Of a stretch of DNA of 64,000 bases, positions 18,281 through 27,464 are shown piece by piece; position 1 is the first letter of the stretch, and each line of letters opens with the position of its first letter. The position numbers and the translations under genes were made by a program. The stretch comes from Bombiscardovia nodaiensis. Its GTDB lineage: Bacteria > Actinomycetota > Actinomycetes > Actinomycetales > Bifidobacteriaceae. The notes beneath the pieces were generated by a model. That model was not told the DNA's origin. It saw only the letters and a program-made list of their open reading frames with translations, and did not search any database. The DNA is taken from positions 1,178,001 to 1,242,000 of the forward strand of contig AP026798.1 of the NCBI GenBank assembly GCA_033127725.1. The letters are read 5' to 3'.

Positions 18281-19156
18281 CTAGGCTACCGCAACGCCAC
18301 CTACAGCCGGAATCACGTTGGCGATTAGGAGAATGGCTACCACGATAGCCAGGCCAATGCGGTAAATCACAAAGCCCCGGTAGGAGAACATAGAGACAAT
18401 CTTCAAGAAGGCGATAATCACCAGATAGCCGACGACGAAGGAGACGATAGTGGCGCAAATCGTTGCCCCCCAGCCGGGGAAGGCCGCATCCGCGTTGATA
18501 TCTTTGACCGACTTATAGGTCTCCAAAATTCCGGCGCCAAAGACCGCGGGAATAGCCATGAGGAAGCTGACTCGGGCAGCTGCTTCGCGGGTGTAGCCCA
18601 GGGCACGGCCGAAGGTCATGGTGCCACCTGAGCGGGAGACGCCAGGAATGAGGGCGAGCATCTGGCCAATACCGAAGAGAAGGGCATCTTTAGCGGTCAT
18701 CTGTTCAATGGTTTTATTCTGCTTACCTCGCTGGTCGAAAAAGTCGAGCAGGAGGCCGAAGAGGATGAGTACCACCACGGTAATCCACAGGTTACGCAGC
18801 TTGGTCTCGATGACCTTTTGGAAGAGCAAGCCCGCAATCACAATAGGAATCGTGCCGATAATAATGTACCAGCCCAGGGCAGCGTCGCGGTCCTGTGAAC
18901 CCATACGCTCCCGCCAGCTGCTGCCGTCCTTACCGCCCAAGCAGCGGAACCAGTGGCTCAAAATGCGAGCTATATCGCGGCGGAAGTAGAGCAGGACTGC
19001 AAGCTCAGTGCCGAACTGGATAATCGCCGTAAAAGCCGCTCCCGGGTCCTGACCCATCAGGGCTCCGACAATGCGGATGTGCGCGCTCGACGAGACCGGG
19101 AAGTACTCGGTCAGGGCTTGAACTAGGCCTAAAAGAATTGCTTGGAAAAAGTTCAT
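18281..19156 (-). CDS. uppP: Undecaprenyl-diphosphatase
   Basis: Membrane phosphatase (BacA/UppP) that recycles undecaprenyl pyrophosphate, the lipid carrier for peptidoglycan, and gives bacitracin tolerance. The two family signatures are present: ALTEYFPVSSSAHIRIVG near the N-terminus and IPGVSRSGGTMTFGRALG in the middle. About eight helices in 291 residues. Start placed at 19156 (MNFFQAILLGLVQAL) with AGGGG upstream; longer in-frame readings upstream are not protein-like. The next gene is divergent. Confidence 0.95.
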   Translation of the reverse strand: MNFFQAILLGLVQALTEYFPVSSSAHIRIVGALMGQDPGAAFTAIIQFGTELAVLLYFRRDIARILSHWFRCLGGKDGSSWRERMGSQDRDAALGWYIIIGTIPIVIAGLLFQKVIETKLRNLWITVVVLILFGLLLDFFDQRGKQNKTIEQMTAKDALLFGIGQMLALIPGVSRSGGTMTFGRALGYTREAAARVSFLMAIPAVFGAGILETYKSVKDINADAAFPGWGATICATIVSFVVGYLVIIAFLKIVSMFSYRGFVIYRIGLAIVVAILLIANVIPAVGGVAVA

Positions 19157-19291
19157 GGACCCCTCACATGCTGGCAGATGGCAAGATAACATAGGCCAGC
19201 TTACCGGCTGCCTTAGCCAAGCGGGAGCCAGCGGTCGATGTCGTGCAGAATGCCCACAATGGAGTACAGCTAGGCAAGAATGGAGGCACTC

Positions 19292-20086
19292 ATGGTGAGT
19301 ACGTATCGTAAGGCGAGGGCTGGCGCTCCGCAGGGCTTTTTCGAGTGCGAAGGGCGCGGTCTCAAGTGGCTCGGGCAGGCTCAAGAGCAGGGCGGGCCCC
19401 GGGTCGTTCAGGTCTACGACTGGGGCAAGGATTATCTCGATATTGAGCGCGTGGAAAGTGTCTCCCCCACAGCCAAAGCAGCCTACCTCTTCGGTGCCCA
19501 GCTGGCACACATGCACGACGCGGGAGCTCCTTCTTTCGGCGCAGCCCCTGAAGGTTATACCGGCAGCTGCTACTTCGGCCCCCTGCAAGACCCGGTGCCG
19601 ATGGACACCGGTGACTGGCAGGATCCGGCTACCTATCTAGCCCAAGGCAGGCTTGAGCCGATGGTGCAGATGGGCATTGAGCGCGGCAGTCTCAGGCGCT
19701 CAGATATGGATTTAGTAGAAGAAGTCATTGCAGCCCTCCCCCAGCTCCTGGGCCCTGCAGGTCAGGATCAGCCAGCCCGCGTGCACGGAGACCTGTGGTC
19801 AGGCAACCTCATGTGGACCGCCGATCGGGGGGCAACCGAGGCCGTGCTGATTGACCCTGCGGCCCATGGTGGTCACCGAGAAGAGGACCTGGCTATGCTC
19901 CACCTCTTCGGCATGCCCTACTTAGAGCAGATTGAGGATGGCTATCAGTCAGTCCATCCCCTGGCTGCCGGATACCGGGAGCGGTACACCCTCTGGCAGC
20001 TCTACCCCATTGCCGGCCACTGCGTCTTCTTCGGCGGAGGCTATGTCAGCGAATTCCGCTCCATGTGCCGCGCACTCATAGGCTGA
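19292..20086 (+). CDS. Fructosamine kinase family protein
   Basis: Kinase-fold protein of the fructosamine/ketosamine-3-kinase family, which phosphorylates sugar-amine adducts on proteins and small molecules. The catalytic loop is ARVHGDLWSGNLMW, followed by the metal-binding segment VLIDPAAHGGHREEDLAML. About 264 residues. Start set at 19292 because GGAGG ends five bases before it; an ATG 12 bases further upstream is also in frame. The gene is single and closes at a strong hairpin. Confidence 0.88.
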   Translation: MVSTYRKARAGAPQGFFECEGRGLKWLGQAQEQGGPRVVQVYDWGKDYLDIERVESVSPTAKAAYLFGAQLAHMHDAGAPSFGAAPEGYTGSCYFGPLQDPVPMDTGDWQDPATYLAQGRLEPMVQMGIERGSLRRSDMDLVEEVIAALPQLLGPAGQDQPARVHGDLWSGNLMWTADRGATEAVLIDPAAHGGHREEDLAMLHLFGMPYLEQIEDGYQSVHPLAAGYRERYTLWQLYPIAGHCVFFGGGYVSEFRSMCRALIG

Positions 20087-20106
20087 TACTACCCCGTCGA
20101 AATATG

Positions 20107-20164
20107 CGAGGTGGGTGTTTGCAGCAGCCCAGCCCAAGGCTAGCTCCTGCAAACACCCACCTCG
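20107..20164. terminator. Strong bidirectional terminator between the fructosamine kinase gene and dnaJ
   Basis: An 18-bp perfect stem (20107-20124 with 20147-20164, beginning CGAGGTGGGTGTTTGCAG) encloses a 22-base loop and is followed on the plus strand by TACTTTT. It separates two convergent genes. Confidence 0.85.
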
Positions 20165-20199
20165 TACTTTTGACACTCCCGCAGTAGGTTTAATTCCTC

Positions 20200-21327
20200 T
20201 TACGAGAACATGTCCTTGAGCTTGCCGAATATACCCTTCTTCCCCTGGAGAGGCTTGGAGGACTGGGCTAACTCGTGGGCCTGTGTGTCATGGCTCTGCG
20301 CGAACTGCTCAATGAGGCCCTGCTCCTGCTCGTTGAGCTTGGTGGGAATTTGCACCAGGATGTGCACATGGATATCGCCACGCTCCTGGCTGCCCATCTT
20401 GGTCACGCCCAGCCCCTTGAGGGAGACTGTATCGCCAGGCTGGCAGCCCGTCGGCACCGTTACCTCCCGCTGGCCGTCGAAGGTCTCCAGCTGGGCACTG
20501 TGGCCCAGTACGGCCCAGGTCATGGGCACGCTGATCCAGCAGTGCAAATCGTCACCGTCGCGCGTATAGAGCTTGTCGGCCTGCACATGCACGTCAATAT
20601 AGAGGTCGCCTGCGGCCCCGCCACCTTCTCCGACTTCGCCTTGGGAGGCCAAGCGCAAGCGAGAGCCGTCGGCAATACCCGCTGGAATGGTCACACCCAC
20701 GTCTCGGCGAACCCGCACACGTCCGTGGCCCTGGCAGTCTGGGCAAGGATTTTCAATAATCGTGCCGTGGCCTTCGCAGCGCTCGCAAGGAGCTGTGGTC
20801 ATCATCTGCCCCAGGAGGGTGCGAACCACTTTCTTGGTAAAGCCCTGCCCCTGGCAAACTGGGCAGGTGACGGGCTGACTGCCGGCCTGAGCCCCCGACC
20901 CGCCGCAGGTCTGGCAGAGGCCAAAGGTTCGGATTTGCGCGTGCGCAGTGCCGCCAAAAACAGCCATTTTCAAGTCAATCGAGACATCGGCTAAGGCATC
21001 GCGTCCTGGCTGTGTGCGGGGTATGGGGCCCTGCTCGCCACCGCCGAAGCCGGAGCCGAAGAATTGTCCAAAAATATCGCCCATATCAAAGCCAGCAGGG
21101 CCACCACCCGCTCCAGGATTGTTGGGATCTACCCCAGCGTCATACATTTGGCGCTTTTGCGGATCGGAGAGCACTTCGTAGGCGTTGTTGACCTCTTTGA
21201 ACTTGTCCTCATACTCCGGACCGGCAATATCGGGATGGTACTTGCGGCTCATCTTCCGGTATGCCTTTTTAATATCGTCCTCGCTCGCATTGCGCGCAAG
21301 ACCCAACACTTCGTAATAGTCTGCCAC
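20200..21327 (-). CDS. dnaJ: Chaperone DnaJ
   Basis: Hsp40 co-chaperone that stimulates DnaK. The J domain carries HPD in [10 protein letters not shown], then a Gly-rich linker, then four zinc-binding CXXCXGXG repeats ([32 protein letters not shown]) and two C-terminal substrate-binding domains. The 375-residue length is normal. It lies immediately after hrcA with an apparent 59-bp overlap, and shares the CIRCE-controlled transcript. No dnaK or grpE lies beside it, so it is probably the second, hrcA-linked copy found in actinobacteria. Confidence 0.96.
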   Translation of the reverse strand: MADYYEVLGLARNASEDDIKKAYRKMSRKYHPDIAGPEYEDKFKEVNNAYEVLSDPQKRQMYDAGVDPNNPGAGGGPAGFDMGDIFGQFFGSGFGGGEQGPIPRTQPGRDALADVSIDLKMAVFGGTAHAQIRTFGLCQTCGGSGAQAGSQPVTCPVCQGQGFTKKVVRTLLGQMMTTAPCERCEGHGTIIENPCPDCQGHGRVRVRRDVGVTIPAGIADGSRLRLASQGEVGEGGGAAGDLYIDVHVQADKLYTRDGDDLHCWISVPMTWAVLGHSAQLETFDGQREVTVPTGCQPGDTVSLKGLGVTKMGSQERGDIHVHILVQIPTKLNEQEQGLIEQFAQSHDTQAHELAQSSKPLQGKKGIFGKLKDMFS

Positions 21328-22501
21328 CGATTATTCCTTCTGTCCTCATATGTTCTTGGCTATTGTGACATATGGCCCGGTCACATTCACTGGCCGTCCT
21401 GGTCGCTGGGGCTACAAATTGCGTCAAATAAGCAGCCACCGCCCGCACGGCGCTCATCGTAGCCGGGTAGTCCATGTGGGTCGGTCCAATGGACCCCACA
21501 AACGCTATAGGCCCATCGGTGATCGCTGCCTGCTGCTCAGGGTCCTCCTCTGGCTCGTCACCATCACCGTCGGCCTGGGCGTGACCGTAACCGCTGGTCA
21601 CTACGGAAGCGTGCAAGAGCCCAGGAGTCCGGGTCTCTGAGCCAATGGCCACGCTCACTCCCCCCTGCTGCTGGGAGAGCTCGCTCTGGGCACTCATCAA
21701 CCGCATAAGCACTACCTGCTCTTCCAAGGCATCCAAGAGCGGCGCCAGCTCAGAGACCGAGATAGTTTGCTGATGGGTCAATTGCGAGCGGCCAGCCATA
21801 TAGAGGGAGCTTGACTCTTCCTCGTCAGCCATGTCCGCCAGAACTGCTGCCAAATCTTCCAGAAGTTGCCGACTGCTCTCCTCCCGCGCCTGCTCTGCAA
21901 TGCTGGTCATGCGCTCGGCAGCCTTCGCGAGGGTGAGTCCCGTGCACTGCGCGTTCAAATCCTCCGACAGACCCACAATGAGCTTTTCCCTGCTCTCCAG
22001 CTGTGCAGGAAGGGTGAGCGTGTGCTGAGCCACCTGGCCGGTATCAGTAATCACCACAACAAGCAGGGTCATGGAGGCAATGGCTATGAGCTCCAGCCTG
22101 CGCAAACGAGACTTAGCCAAGGAAGGTGAGGCCACCACAGCCACCTGGCCAGTAATTTGTGCTAAGAGCTTTGCGGCCCTCTGCAGGGTGTCCTCCAAGC
22201 TGCTTGACCCAGAGAGAAAAGCGTCAATCCCCTTGCGCTGAGCGCGGGACAGGGGCACAATCTTGGCCAAGCGGTCCACAAAATACCGGTAGCCTTTTTG
22301 TGTGGGGATACGGCCTGCGGAAGTGTGCGGCTGAATCAAATACCCTTCGTCTTCCAAGGCAGCCATATCGTTGCGAATAGTAGCTGAGCTGACACCGAGC
22401 TGGTGCTGTTGGGTCAGGGCAGAGGAACCAACTGGCTCCTGAGAGCGAATATAATCCTCCACTACAGCGCGCAGGACGAGCATACGTCTGTTCGCGGCCA
22501 T
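21269..22501 (-). CDS. hrcA: Heat-inducible transcription repressor HrcA (3' end possibly shifted)
   Basis: Repressor of heat-shock genes that binds CIRCE. The N-terminal winged helix is clear ([20 protein letters not shown] and [18 protein letters not shown]), and the C-terminal family end [20 protein letters not shown] is present. Start at 22501 with AAAGGAGG upstream. As written, 410 residues run 59 bp into dnaJ, with an odd Cys/Arg-rich tail after TQFVAP. One extra base in GGGG at 21408-21411 would end the protein at 21387 with 371 residues and remove the overlap; this is a possible fourth homopolymer error. A 27-bp CIRCE sits upstream, implying autoregulation. Confidence 0.93.
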   Translation of the reverse strand: MAANRRMLVLRAVVEDYIRSQEPVGSSALTQQHQLGVSSATIRNDMAALEDEGYLIQPHTSAGRIPTQKGYRYFVDRLAKIVPLSRAQRKGIDAFLSGSSSLEDTLQRAAKLLAQITGQVAVVASPSLAKSRLRRLELIAIASMTLLVVVITDTGQVAQHTLTLPAQLESREKLIVGLSEDLNAQCTGLTLAKAAERMTSIAEQAREESSRQLLEDLAAVLADMADEEESSSLYMAGRSQLTHQQTISVSELAPLLDALEEQVVLMRLMSAQSELSQQQGGVSVAIGSETRTPGLLHASVVTSGYGHAQADGDGDEPEEDPEQQAAITDGPIAFVGSIGPTHMDYPATMSAVRAVAAYLTQFVAPATRTASECDRAICHNSQEHMRTEGIIGGRLLRSVGSCAQCERGRY

Positions 22502-22547
22502 GGCTCCTCCTTTCAGATCTGGAAAGGCACCTACTGTACCCATTGTA

Positions 22548-22574
22548 TTAGCACTCACGGCCATAGAGTGCCAG
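22548..22574. promoter_or_regulatory. CIRCE operator for HrcA
   Basis: TTAGCACTC, nine bases, then GAGTGCCAG: the CIRCE layout TTAGCACTC-N9-GAGTGCTAA with two mismatches in one arm. It lies 47 bp before the hrcA start, next to a -10-like TACAAT (minus strand, 22542-22547), so HrcA bound here would block the hrcA-dnaJ promoter. Confidence 0.9.
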
Positions 22575-22736
22575 CGCCTTCGTTCAGGGCTGATTGAGAC
22601 CAAATCAGGGCAGCAAAACACGCTTTTGTGTCGCCTCAGGAGGATACGATAAGAACTGCAATGTGAAGGTAAACGAACATTTTCGGCACAAGTCGGAACA
22701 TGTCGTCCTACCAATTGGAAGGAAAGTTGATCATAT

Positions 22737-24839
22737 ATGACCGATTTTAAGTGGACTGATTTGGACAAGCGCGCCGTTGATATGGCCAAGGTCCTCTCAG
22801 CCGATGCGGTGGAGAAGGCTGGCTCCGGCCACCCTGGTTCTCCTATTTCTTTAGCTCCGATCGCGTACACGCTCTACCAGCATTTCATCACTCACGACCC
22901 TAATGATCCAAAGTGGGACGGCCGTGACCGGTTCATTCTCTCTGGCGGACATGCTTCCCTCACCCAGTACGTTCAGCTCTTCTTCTCCGGCTATGGGCTC
23001 ACCCTAGACGACCTCAAGAAGTTCCGCACCGCTGGCACGCGCACTCCCGGCCACCCTGAGTATGGCCTGACTCCTGGTATTGAAATGACCACCGGTCCCC
23101 TGGGTCAGGGGCTCGCCTCTGCCGTGGGCTTCGCCTATGGTCAGCGTTTTGAGCGCGGTTTGCTTGACCCGCAAGCTCCTGCCGGCCAGTCTCCCTTCGA
23201 CCACAAGGTCTGGGTTATCTGCGGCGAAGGCGACCTGGAAGAGGGCGTGTCCTCCGAGGCCAGCTCCCTGGCTGGCGGCCAGCAGCTGGGCAACCTGACC
23301 GTTATCTTTGACGCCAACCACATTCAGATTGAGGGCGACACCAAGATCGCCTTCGACGAGGACGTGCTGGCTCGCTACAAGGCCTATGGCTGGTACACCG
23401 ATGAGTTCTCCTTCATTCAGCCCGACGGCTCCTACAAGGAAGATGTAGAAGGCTTCGCTGCTGTGCTGGAGAAGGCCGAGCAGGTCACCGACCGCCCCAA
23501 GCTGATCAAGGTGGACACCCTGATGGCCTGGCCCACTCCCGGCAAGACCAACGATCCTTCGGCTCACGGCTCAGCCCTGGGCGCAGAAGCCGTCGCAGGT
23601 CTCAAGAAGGAACTGGGTTATAACCCCGACGAGAGCTTCCAGATTGACGAAGAGGCCCTGGCCCACGCCCGTGAGGTCGCCCAGCGCGGCCTGGCTGCTC
23701 ACAAGGCCTGGGACGAGCGCTTCGAGGCTTGGCGCAAGGCCAACCCCGACAAGGCTGCCCTCTACGATCGTATTCATGCTGGCAAGCTGCCTGAGGGCTT
23801 CGATGCGGCTATCGACAAGGCTCTGGCTTCCTTCGAAGCTGGCTCCAAGGTCGCCACCCGCAAGGCATCGGGCGCTGTGCTCAATGCCATCGCCGAAGTC
23901 ATGCCTGAGCTCTGGGGCGGTTCCGCCGATTTGGGTGGTTCCAACAACACCGACATCAAGGGTGCTGTCTCCTTCGATCCCAAGGAAGATGCCACCGTAC
24001 AGTGGCCTGAGGCCAGCATCTACGGCCGTCAGCTCCACTTTGGCGTGCGTGAGTTCGCTATGGGTGCCATCACCAACGGCATCATCTTGGGCTCCGATAC
24101 CCGCCCCTTCAACGGCACCTTCTTCCAGTTCTCGGATTACGAGCGTCCTTCGGTTCGCCTCGCAGCCCTGATGGATATTCCTAACCTCTACATCTGGACC
24201 CACGACTCCGTGGCCCTGGGTGAGGACGGGCCTACCCACCAGCCCATCGAGCACTTGGCTGCCATGCGCGCCATCCCCCAGATGGAGATTGTGCGCCCAG
24301 CCGACGGTTTCGAAACTGCAGAAGCCTACCGCTACTTCTTCGAGAAGAAGAACACCCACCCCACGGCCATGATTTTGACCCGTCAGGGCATTCCCATGCT
24401 CGAAGAGACCAAGGCCAAGGCCGCCGAGGGTGTCCGCAAGGGCGCTTATGTGCTGGTCGACACCGATGGTGAGCCCGATGTGCTGATTATGGCCACCGGC
24501 TCCGAAGTTCAGCACGCTGTTGCCGCTGCCAAGACCTTGGCTGGCGAAGGCGTGAAGGCCCGCGTCATCTCGGTCCCCTCACTCGAATGGTTCGAGGAGC
24601 AGGATGAGGACTACAAGGAGGAGATCCTCCCCGCGTCCATCAAGGCTCGCGTCTCGGTCGAAGCTGGTCTGGCCCTGCCTTGGTACAAGTACCTGGGCTC
24701 CTACGGCAAGCCAGTTTCCATCGAGCAATTCGGCCTCCAGGGCTCCGGCGACGAGAACATGCGCGACCTGGGCATTACCCCTGAGCATGTGGTCGAAGCT
24801 GCCAAGGCTTCCATCGAAGCCGTCAAGGCTGCCCGCTGA
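22737..24839 (+). CDS. tkt: Transketolase
   Basis: Thiamine-diphosphate enzyme that moves two-carbon ketol units between sugar phosphates; in bifidobacteria it works with transaldolase and xylulose-5-P/fructose-6-P phosphoketolase in the bifid shunt. The TPP motif begins GEGDLEEGVSSEAS and ends in FDANH; the N-terminal EKAGSGHPGSPISLAPIAY and the second-domain segment HDSVALGEDGPTHQPIEHL are classic. The 700-residue length is normal. GGAAGGAAAG precedes the ATG. Codon use looks strongly biased (many ctg, ggc, aag), as for highly expressed genes. Confidence 0.97.
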   Translation: MTDFKWTDLDKRAVDMAKVLSADAVEKAGSGHPGSPISLAPIAYTLYQHFITHDPNDPKWDGRDRFILSGGHASLTQYVQLFFSGYGLTLDDLKKFRTAGTRTPGHPEYGLTPGIEMTTGPLGQGLASAVGFAYGQRFERGLLDPQAPAGQSPFDHKVWVICGEGDLEEGVSSEASSLAGGQQLGNLTVIFDANHIQIEGDTKIAFDEDVLARYKAYGWYTDEFSFIQPDGSYKEDVEGFAAVLEKAEQVTDRPKLIKVDTLMAWPTPGKTNDPSAHGSALGAEAVAGLKKELGYNPDESFQIDEEALAHAREVAQRGLAAHKAWDERFEAWRKANPDKAALYDRIHAGKLPEGFDAAIDKALASFEAGSKVATRKASGAVLNAIAEVMPELWGGSADLGGSNNTDIKGAVSFDPKEDATVQWPEASIYGRQLHFGVREFAMGAITNGIILGSDTRPFNGTFFQFSDYERPSVRLAALMDIPNLYIWTHDSVALGEDGPTHQPIEHLAAMRAIPQMEIVRPADGFETAEAYRYFFEKKNTHPTAMILTRQGIPMLEETKAKAAEGVRKGAYVLVDTDGEPDVLIMATGSEVQHAVAAAKTLAGEGVKARVISVPSLEWFEEQDEDYKEEILPASIKARVSVEAGLALPWYKYLGSYGKPVSIEQFGLQGSGDENMRDLGITPEHVVEAAKASIEAVKAAR

Positions 24840-24871
24840 ACAGAAGTATGAACGGTCAATGACACTGACCC

Positions 24872-24911
24872 GGTTGCTTGTGGCTCTTACCCAACAGGGC
24901 CACAAGCAACC
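24872..24911 (+). terminator. Hairpin after tkt
   Basis: A 13-bp perfect stem (GGTTGCTTGTGGC with its complement at 24899-24911) and a 14-base loop, about 30 bp after the tkt stop. No T run follows, so it may only weaken read-through into tal. Confidence 0.65.
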
Positions 24912-24997
24912 CCCACTACCCGCAAAGACGCGAATGAACGCTTGCGCAGGCACAGGGGAAAGTGCAGGAAGACAGTTCTCACAGTTGTCAATAATTG

Positions 24998-25019
24998 CCC
25001 TGGCAGTGATTTGCCAGGG
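24998..25019 (+). promoter_or_regulatory. Leader hairpin before tal
   Basis: CCCTGGCA and TGCCAGGG form an 8-bp stem with a 6-base loop, ending about 20 bases before the tal start and just before its ribosome site (GAAGGAG). Possible mRNA stabiliser or attenuator. Confidence 0.4.
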
Positions 25020-25040
25020 TTATGAAGGAGAAAGAACATT

Positions 25041-26150
25041 ATGGCAGAAAATGCAAACACCCAGCGCACAAGCGACTCTGGTGTCTCGATTTGGTTGGAC
25101 GATTTGAGCCGTACCCGCATTGAGTCTGGCAACCTCCAGCAGCTCATTGCTGAGAAGAACGTGGTCGGCGTTACCACCAACCCCTCGATTTTCCAGAAGG
25201 CCCTCCACCAGGTTGGCCCATACGATGCTCAGCTCAAGGAACTGGGCCGCATCGACGTCGAGCAGGCTGTGCAAGAGCTCACCACGACCGACGTTCGCAA
25301 TGCTACCGACATCTTCCATGACGTAGCCGAGCAGTCCAACTATGTAGACGGCCGTGTCTCCATTGAGGTTGACCCCCGCCTGGCCCACAACACCGAAGAG
25401 ACCGAGAAGCAGGCTGAGATCCTGTGGAAGAAGGTCAACCGTCCCAACGCGATGATCAAGATTCCTGCCACGCTCGAAGGTCTACCGGCTATCACCGCTA
25501 CCCTGGCCAAGGGTATCTCGGTCAACGTGACCCTGATCTTCTCCCTGGAGCGTTACGAGCAGGTTATCGATGCCTTCATCGAGGGCATGGTTCAGGCCGA
25601 CCAGAACGGCCACGACCTGACGCGCATGGGTTCCGTAGCTTCCTTCTTTGTCTCCCGCGTGGACACGGCCGTAGACAAGCTCCTGGAAGCCAATGGCTCC
25701 GAAGAAGCCAAGGCCCTGGAAGGCAAGGCTGCTGTAGCCAACGCCCGCCTGGCCTACGAGCTCTTTGAAAAGAAGTTCAATGCCGACTCCCGCTGGGCTG
25801 CCCTGGAAGCCAAGGGTGCTCACCGCCAGCGTCCGCTCTGGGCCTCCACCGGCACCAAGAACGCCGCCTACTCTGACTGCAAGTATGTGGACGAGCTGGT
25901 AGCACCGAACGTGGTGAACACCATGCCCGAAAAGACCCTGGACGCCCTGGCTGACCATGGCAACGGCGCTCCTTCGATTGAGGGCACCTACGAGGAGAGC
26001 CAGCAGGTAATGGATGAGCTCGCCAACCTGGGTATCTCCATCAAGGACGTGACCGACAAGCTCGAGTCTGACGGCGTGGCCGCCTTCATCGACTCCTGGT
26101 CCTCCGTGCTGGCCGACGTCCAAGCCGGTATCGACCGTGTCAACGGCTGA
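25041..26150 (+). CDS. tal: Transaldolase
   Basis: Transfers the dihydroxyacetone unit between sugar phosphates through a lysine Schiff base; partner of the upstream transketolase. The signature GVTTNPSIFQKAL and the catalytic lysine segment NAMIKIPATLEG are present. At 369 residues it is of the longer actinobacterial/cyanobacterial type. GAAGGAG lies upstream of the ATG, and the gene ends at a clear intrinsic terminator. Confidence 0.97.
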   Translation: MAENANTQRTSDSGVSIWLDDLSRTRIESGNLQQLIAEKNVVGVTTNPSIFQKALHQVGPYDAQLKELGRIDVEQAVQELTTTDVRNATDIFHDVAEQSNYVDGRVSIEVDPRLAHNTEETEKQAEILWKKVNRPNAMIKIPATLEGLPAITATLAKGISVNVTLIFSLERYEQVIDAFIEGMVQADQNGHDLTRMGSVASFFVSRVDTAVDKLLEANGSEEAKALEGKAAVANARLAYELFEKKFNADSRWAALEAKGAHRQRPLWASTGTKNAAYSDCKYVDELVAPNVVNTMPEKTLDALADHGNGAPSIEGTYEESQQVMDELANLGISIKDVTDKLESDGVAAFIDSWSSVLADVQAGIDRVNG

Positions 26151-26175
26151 GAGAGTTAACTCGCCGATTTAAAGT

Positions 26176-26213
26176 AAAGGCTTCAGATGAGGGTATTCCA
26201 TCTGAAGCCTTTT
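26176..26213 (+). terminator. Intrinsic terminator of tkt-tal
   Basis: A 13-14-bp stem (AAAGGCTTCAGATG and its complement starting at 26199) with a 9-base loop, ending in TTTT. Typical rho-independent terminator directly after tal; the A tract on the other side lets it serve the opposite strand too. Confidence 0.9.
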
Positions 26214-26289
26214 CAGTAGCTATTGAGATAAATTCATAGGTGCGCTTCACCCACTGATAATCGACAATGCCATAGAAACGATAGTTACC

Positions 26290-26556
26290 TCACTGTGGTT
26301 CTGGGAGCTCAACTAAGCGTAAATCCGGATCCCCTAAGAAGGTAAAGCCACCCATATCTGTCGGTCTTCTGCGGGAAAAATCGAGTGCGAGCAGGAGGGA
26401 CTGAACACCATCTATTCCGGCAATGCGGTGGGTCCAAACTTCAGTGGGCCCTTGCCTTAAGCTGATACGGGTCCACCATAGATCCTCATCTTCCTGCTCG
26501 GGCTGTCCAACTGCCAAGACATACGACTGACCTTGTCTGTCAAACGTGCGATACAT
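26290..26556 (-). CDS. Hypothetical protein, 88 residues
   Basis: Small soluble protein with a Trp pair in EDEDLWWTRISLRQG and a segment GIDGVQSLLLALDFSRRR, followed by a Gly/Pro-rich C-terminus. I do not recognise the family; the middle part resembles small DUF proteins that carry a 'G-V-D-S-x-Q-A-L' helix, but this is weak. It lies just after the small membrane gene on the same strand. The ribosome site is weak. Confidence 0.55.
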   Translation of the reverse strand: MYRTFDRQGQSYVLAVGQPEQEDEDLWWTRISLRQGPTEVWTHRIAGIDGVQSLLLALDFSRRRPTDMGGFTFLGDPDLRLVELPEPQ

Positions 26557-26618
26557 ATCTGCTCAACTGACCCTTAATGCGCTCCCTGCGACTAGCCAAA
26601 AAAAGCACGAGATTGGGG

Positions 26619-26954
26619 TCACTCTGATACGTTCTTAGGGAAATCAGCACGGTGGTAAACTTTTTTCGGCCTCCAGGTGAGGCCCTTTTGCACCTGGCGG
26701 CGCTCCCAGGAGCGTTCTGACTCCTGACCAAAGTCAGTAAACCAATCATGCAAGCCCAAAACAGTGCTGAGGGCAGCAGCAACTACCCAGTTCGCAGGAT
26801 TGGAGAGAACGACTCTTGTTGAATCGTTACCAAATATGATCAGAAATAGCATAATAGCAGCCATGCGGAAAGCAGTGTATTCAACCAGCCTAAGAACTTG
26901 ACTCTTCCGGTCAGCAAAATGGAACTCGTCACGAGAATGATATGAGGTAATCAT
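26619..26954 (-). CDS. Small two-helix membrane protein, unknown
   Basis: A 111-residue protein with two hydrophobic segments (YTAFRMAAIMLFLIIFG and WVVAAALSTVLGLHDWF) and a basic C-terminus (RRQVQKGLTWRPKKVYHR). AAAGGGG lies just before the ATG, which supports it as a real gene. No family recognised. With the 88-residue gene it forms a small unknown block between tal and secG, in the otherwise conserved core region. Confidence 0.65.
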   Translation of the reverse strand: MITSYHSRDEFHFADRKSQVLRLVEYTAFRMAAIMLFLIIFGNDSTRVVLSNPANWVVAAALSTVLGLHDWFTDFGQESERSWERRQVQKGLTWRPKKVYHRADFPKNVSE

Positions 26955-27115
26955 CTATGACCCCTTTCACAACTCAAGTGCGAAAACTAATCCTCCAATA
27001 CTAACAAACCATGGTATAGCAGTCAACCCTCATTCCCAAGGCATAAACCATTTAAGCATACATACGCACAGAGCCCTTGGCCATCATGGGCTCAGGGGCT
27101 CTCAAGTCAGTATAT

Positions 27116-27364
27116 TCAGCCGATGTGGTACTTGGCCATCAGGCTCAGGGCAATGATAATCGCTACCCAGATGAGGGCCACTACGATAGTCAGACGATTC
27201 AGGTTCTTCTCAGCCACGCCCGAGGTACCGGCGTTGGAGCTGATGCCGCCGCCGAACATGTCGGAAAGGCCGCCACCCTTACCCTTATGCATCAAAATAA
27301 GCAAGGTTAACAGGATGCTGGCAATGACGACAACGATTTCCAGCGCGATTTTCAGAATGGTCAC
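27116..27364 (-). CDS. secG: Preprotein translocase subunit SecG
   Basis: Small Sec translocon subunit with two membrane helices (IALEIVVVIASILLTLLILM and TIVVALIWVAIIIALSLM) and the conserved loop HKGKGGGLSDMFGGG. The 82-residue length is normal. Start is GTG at 27364, with GGAGG six bases before it. It follows tpiA on the same strand, as in other actinobacteria (pgk-tpiA-secG). Confidence 0.96.
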   Translation of the reverse strand: MTILKIALEIVVVIASILLTLLILMHKGKGGGLSDMFGGGISSNAGTSGVAEKNLNRLTIVVALIWVAIIIALSLMAKYHIG

Positions 27365-27464
27365 AACTTACCTCCACAAGTGAAATTACTTCTACTGTAA
27401 TGCATGGCCTCGTCAATGCCAAGCGTGTATCTTGTCTCTTTCCCCAAAGTCTAGTGTACGCTGC

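Noticed and set aside
23571..24515. Long open frame opposite the transketolase gene (314 residues)
   Set aside because: Made by the codon bias of tkt on the other strand; the product is not protein-family-like and there is no ribosome site. Similar shadows lie opposite thrS (11032-11781), uvrA and metE.
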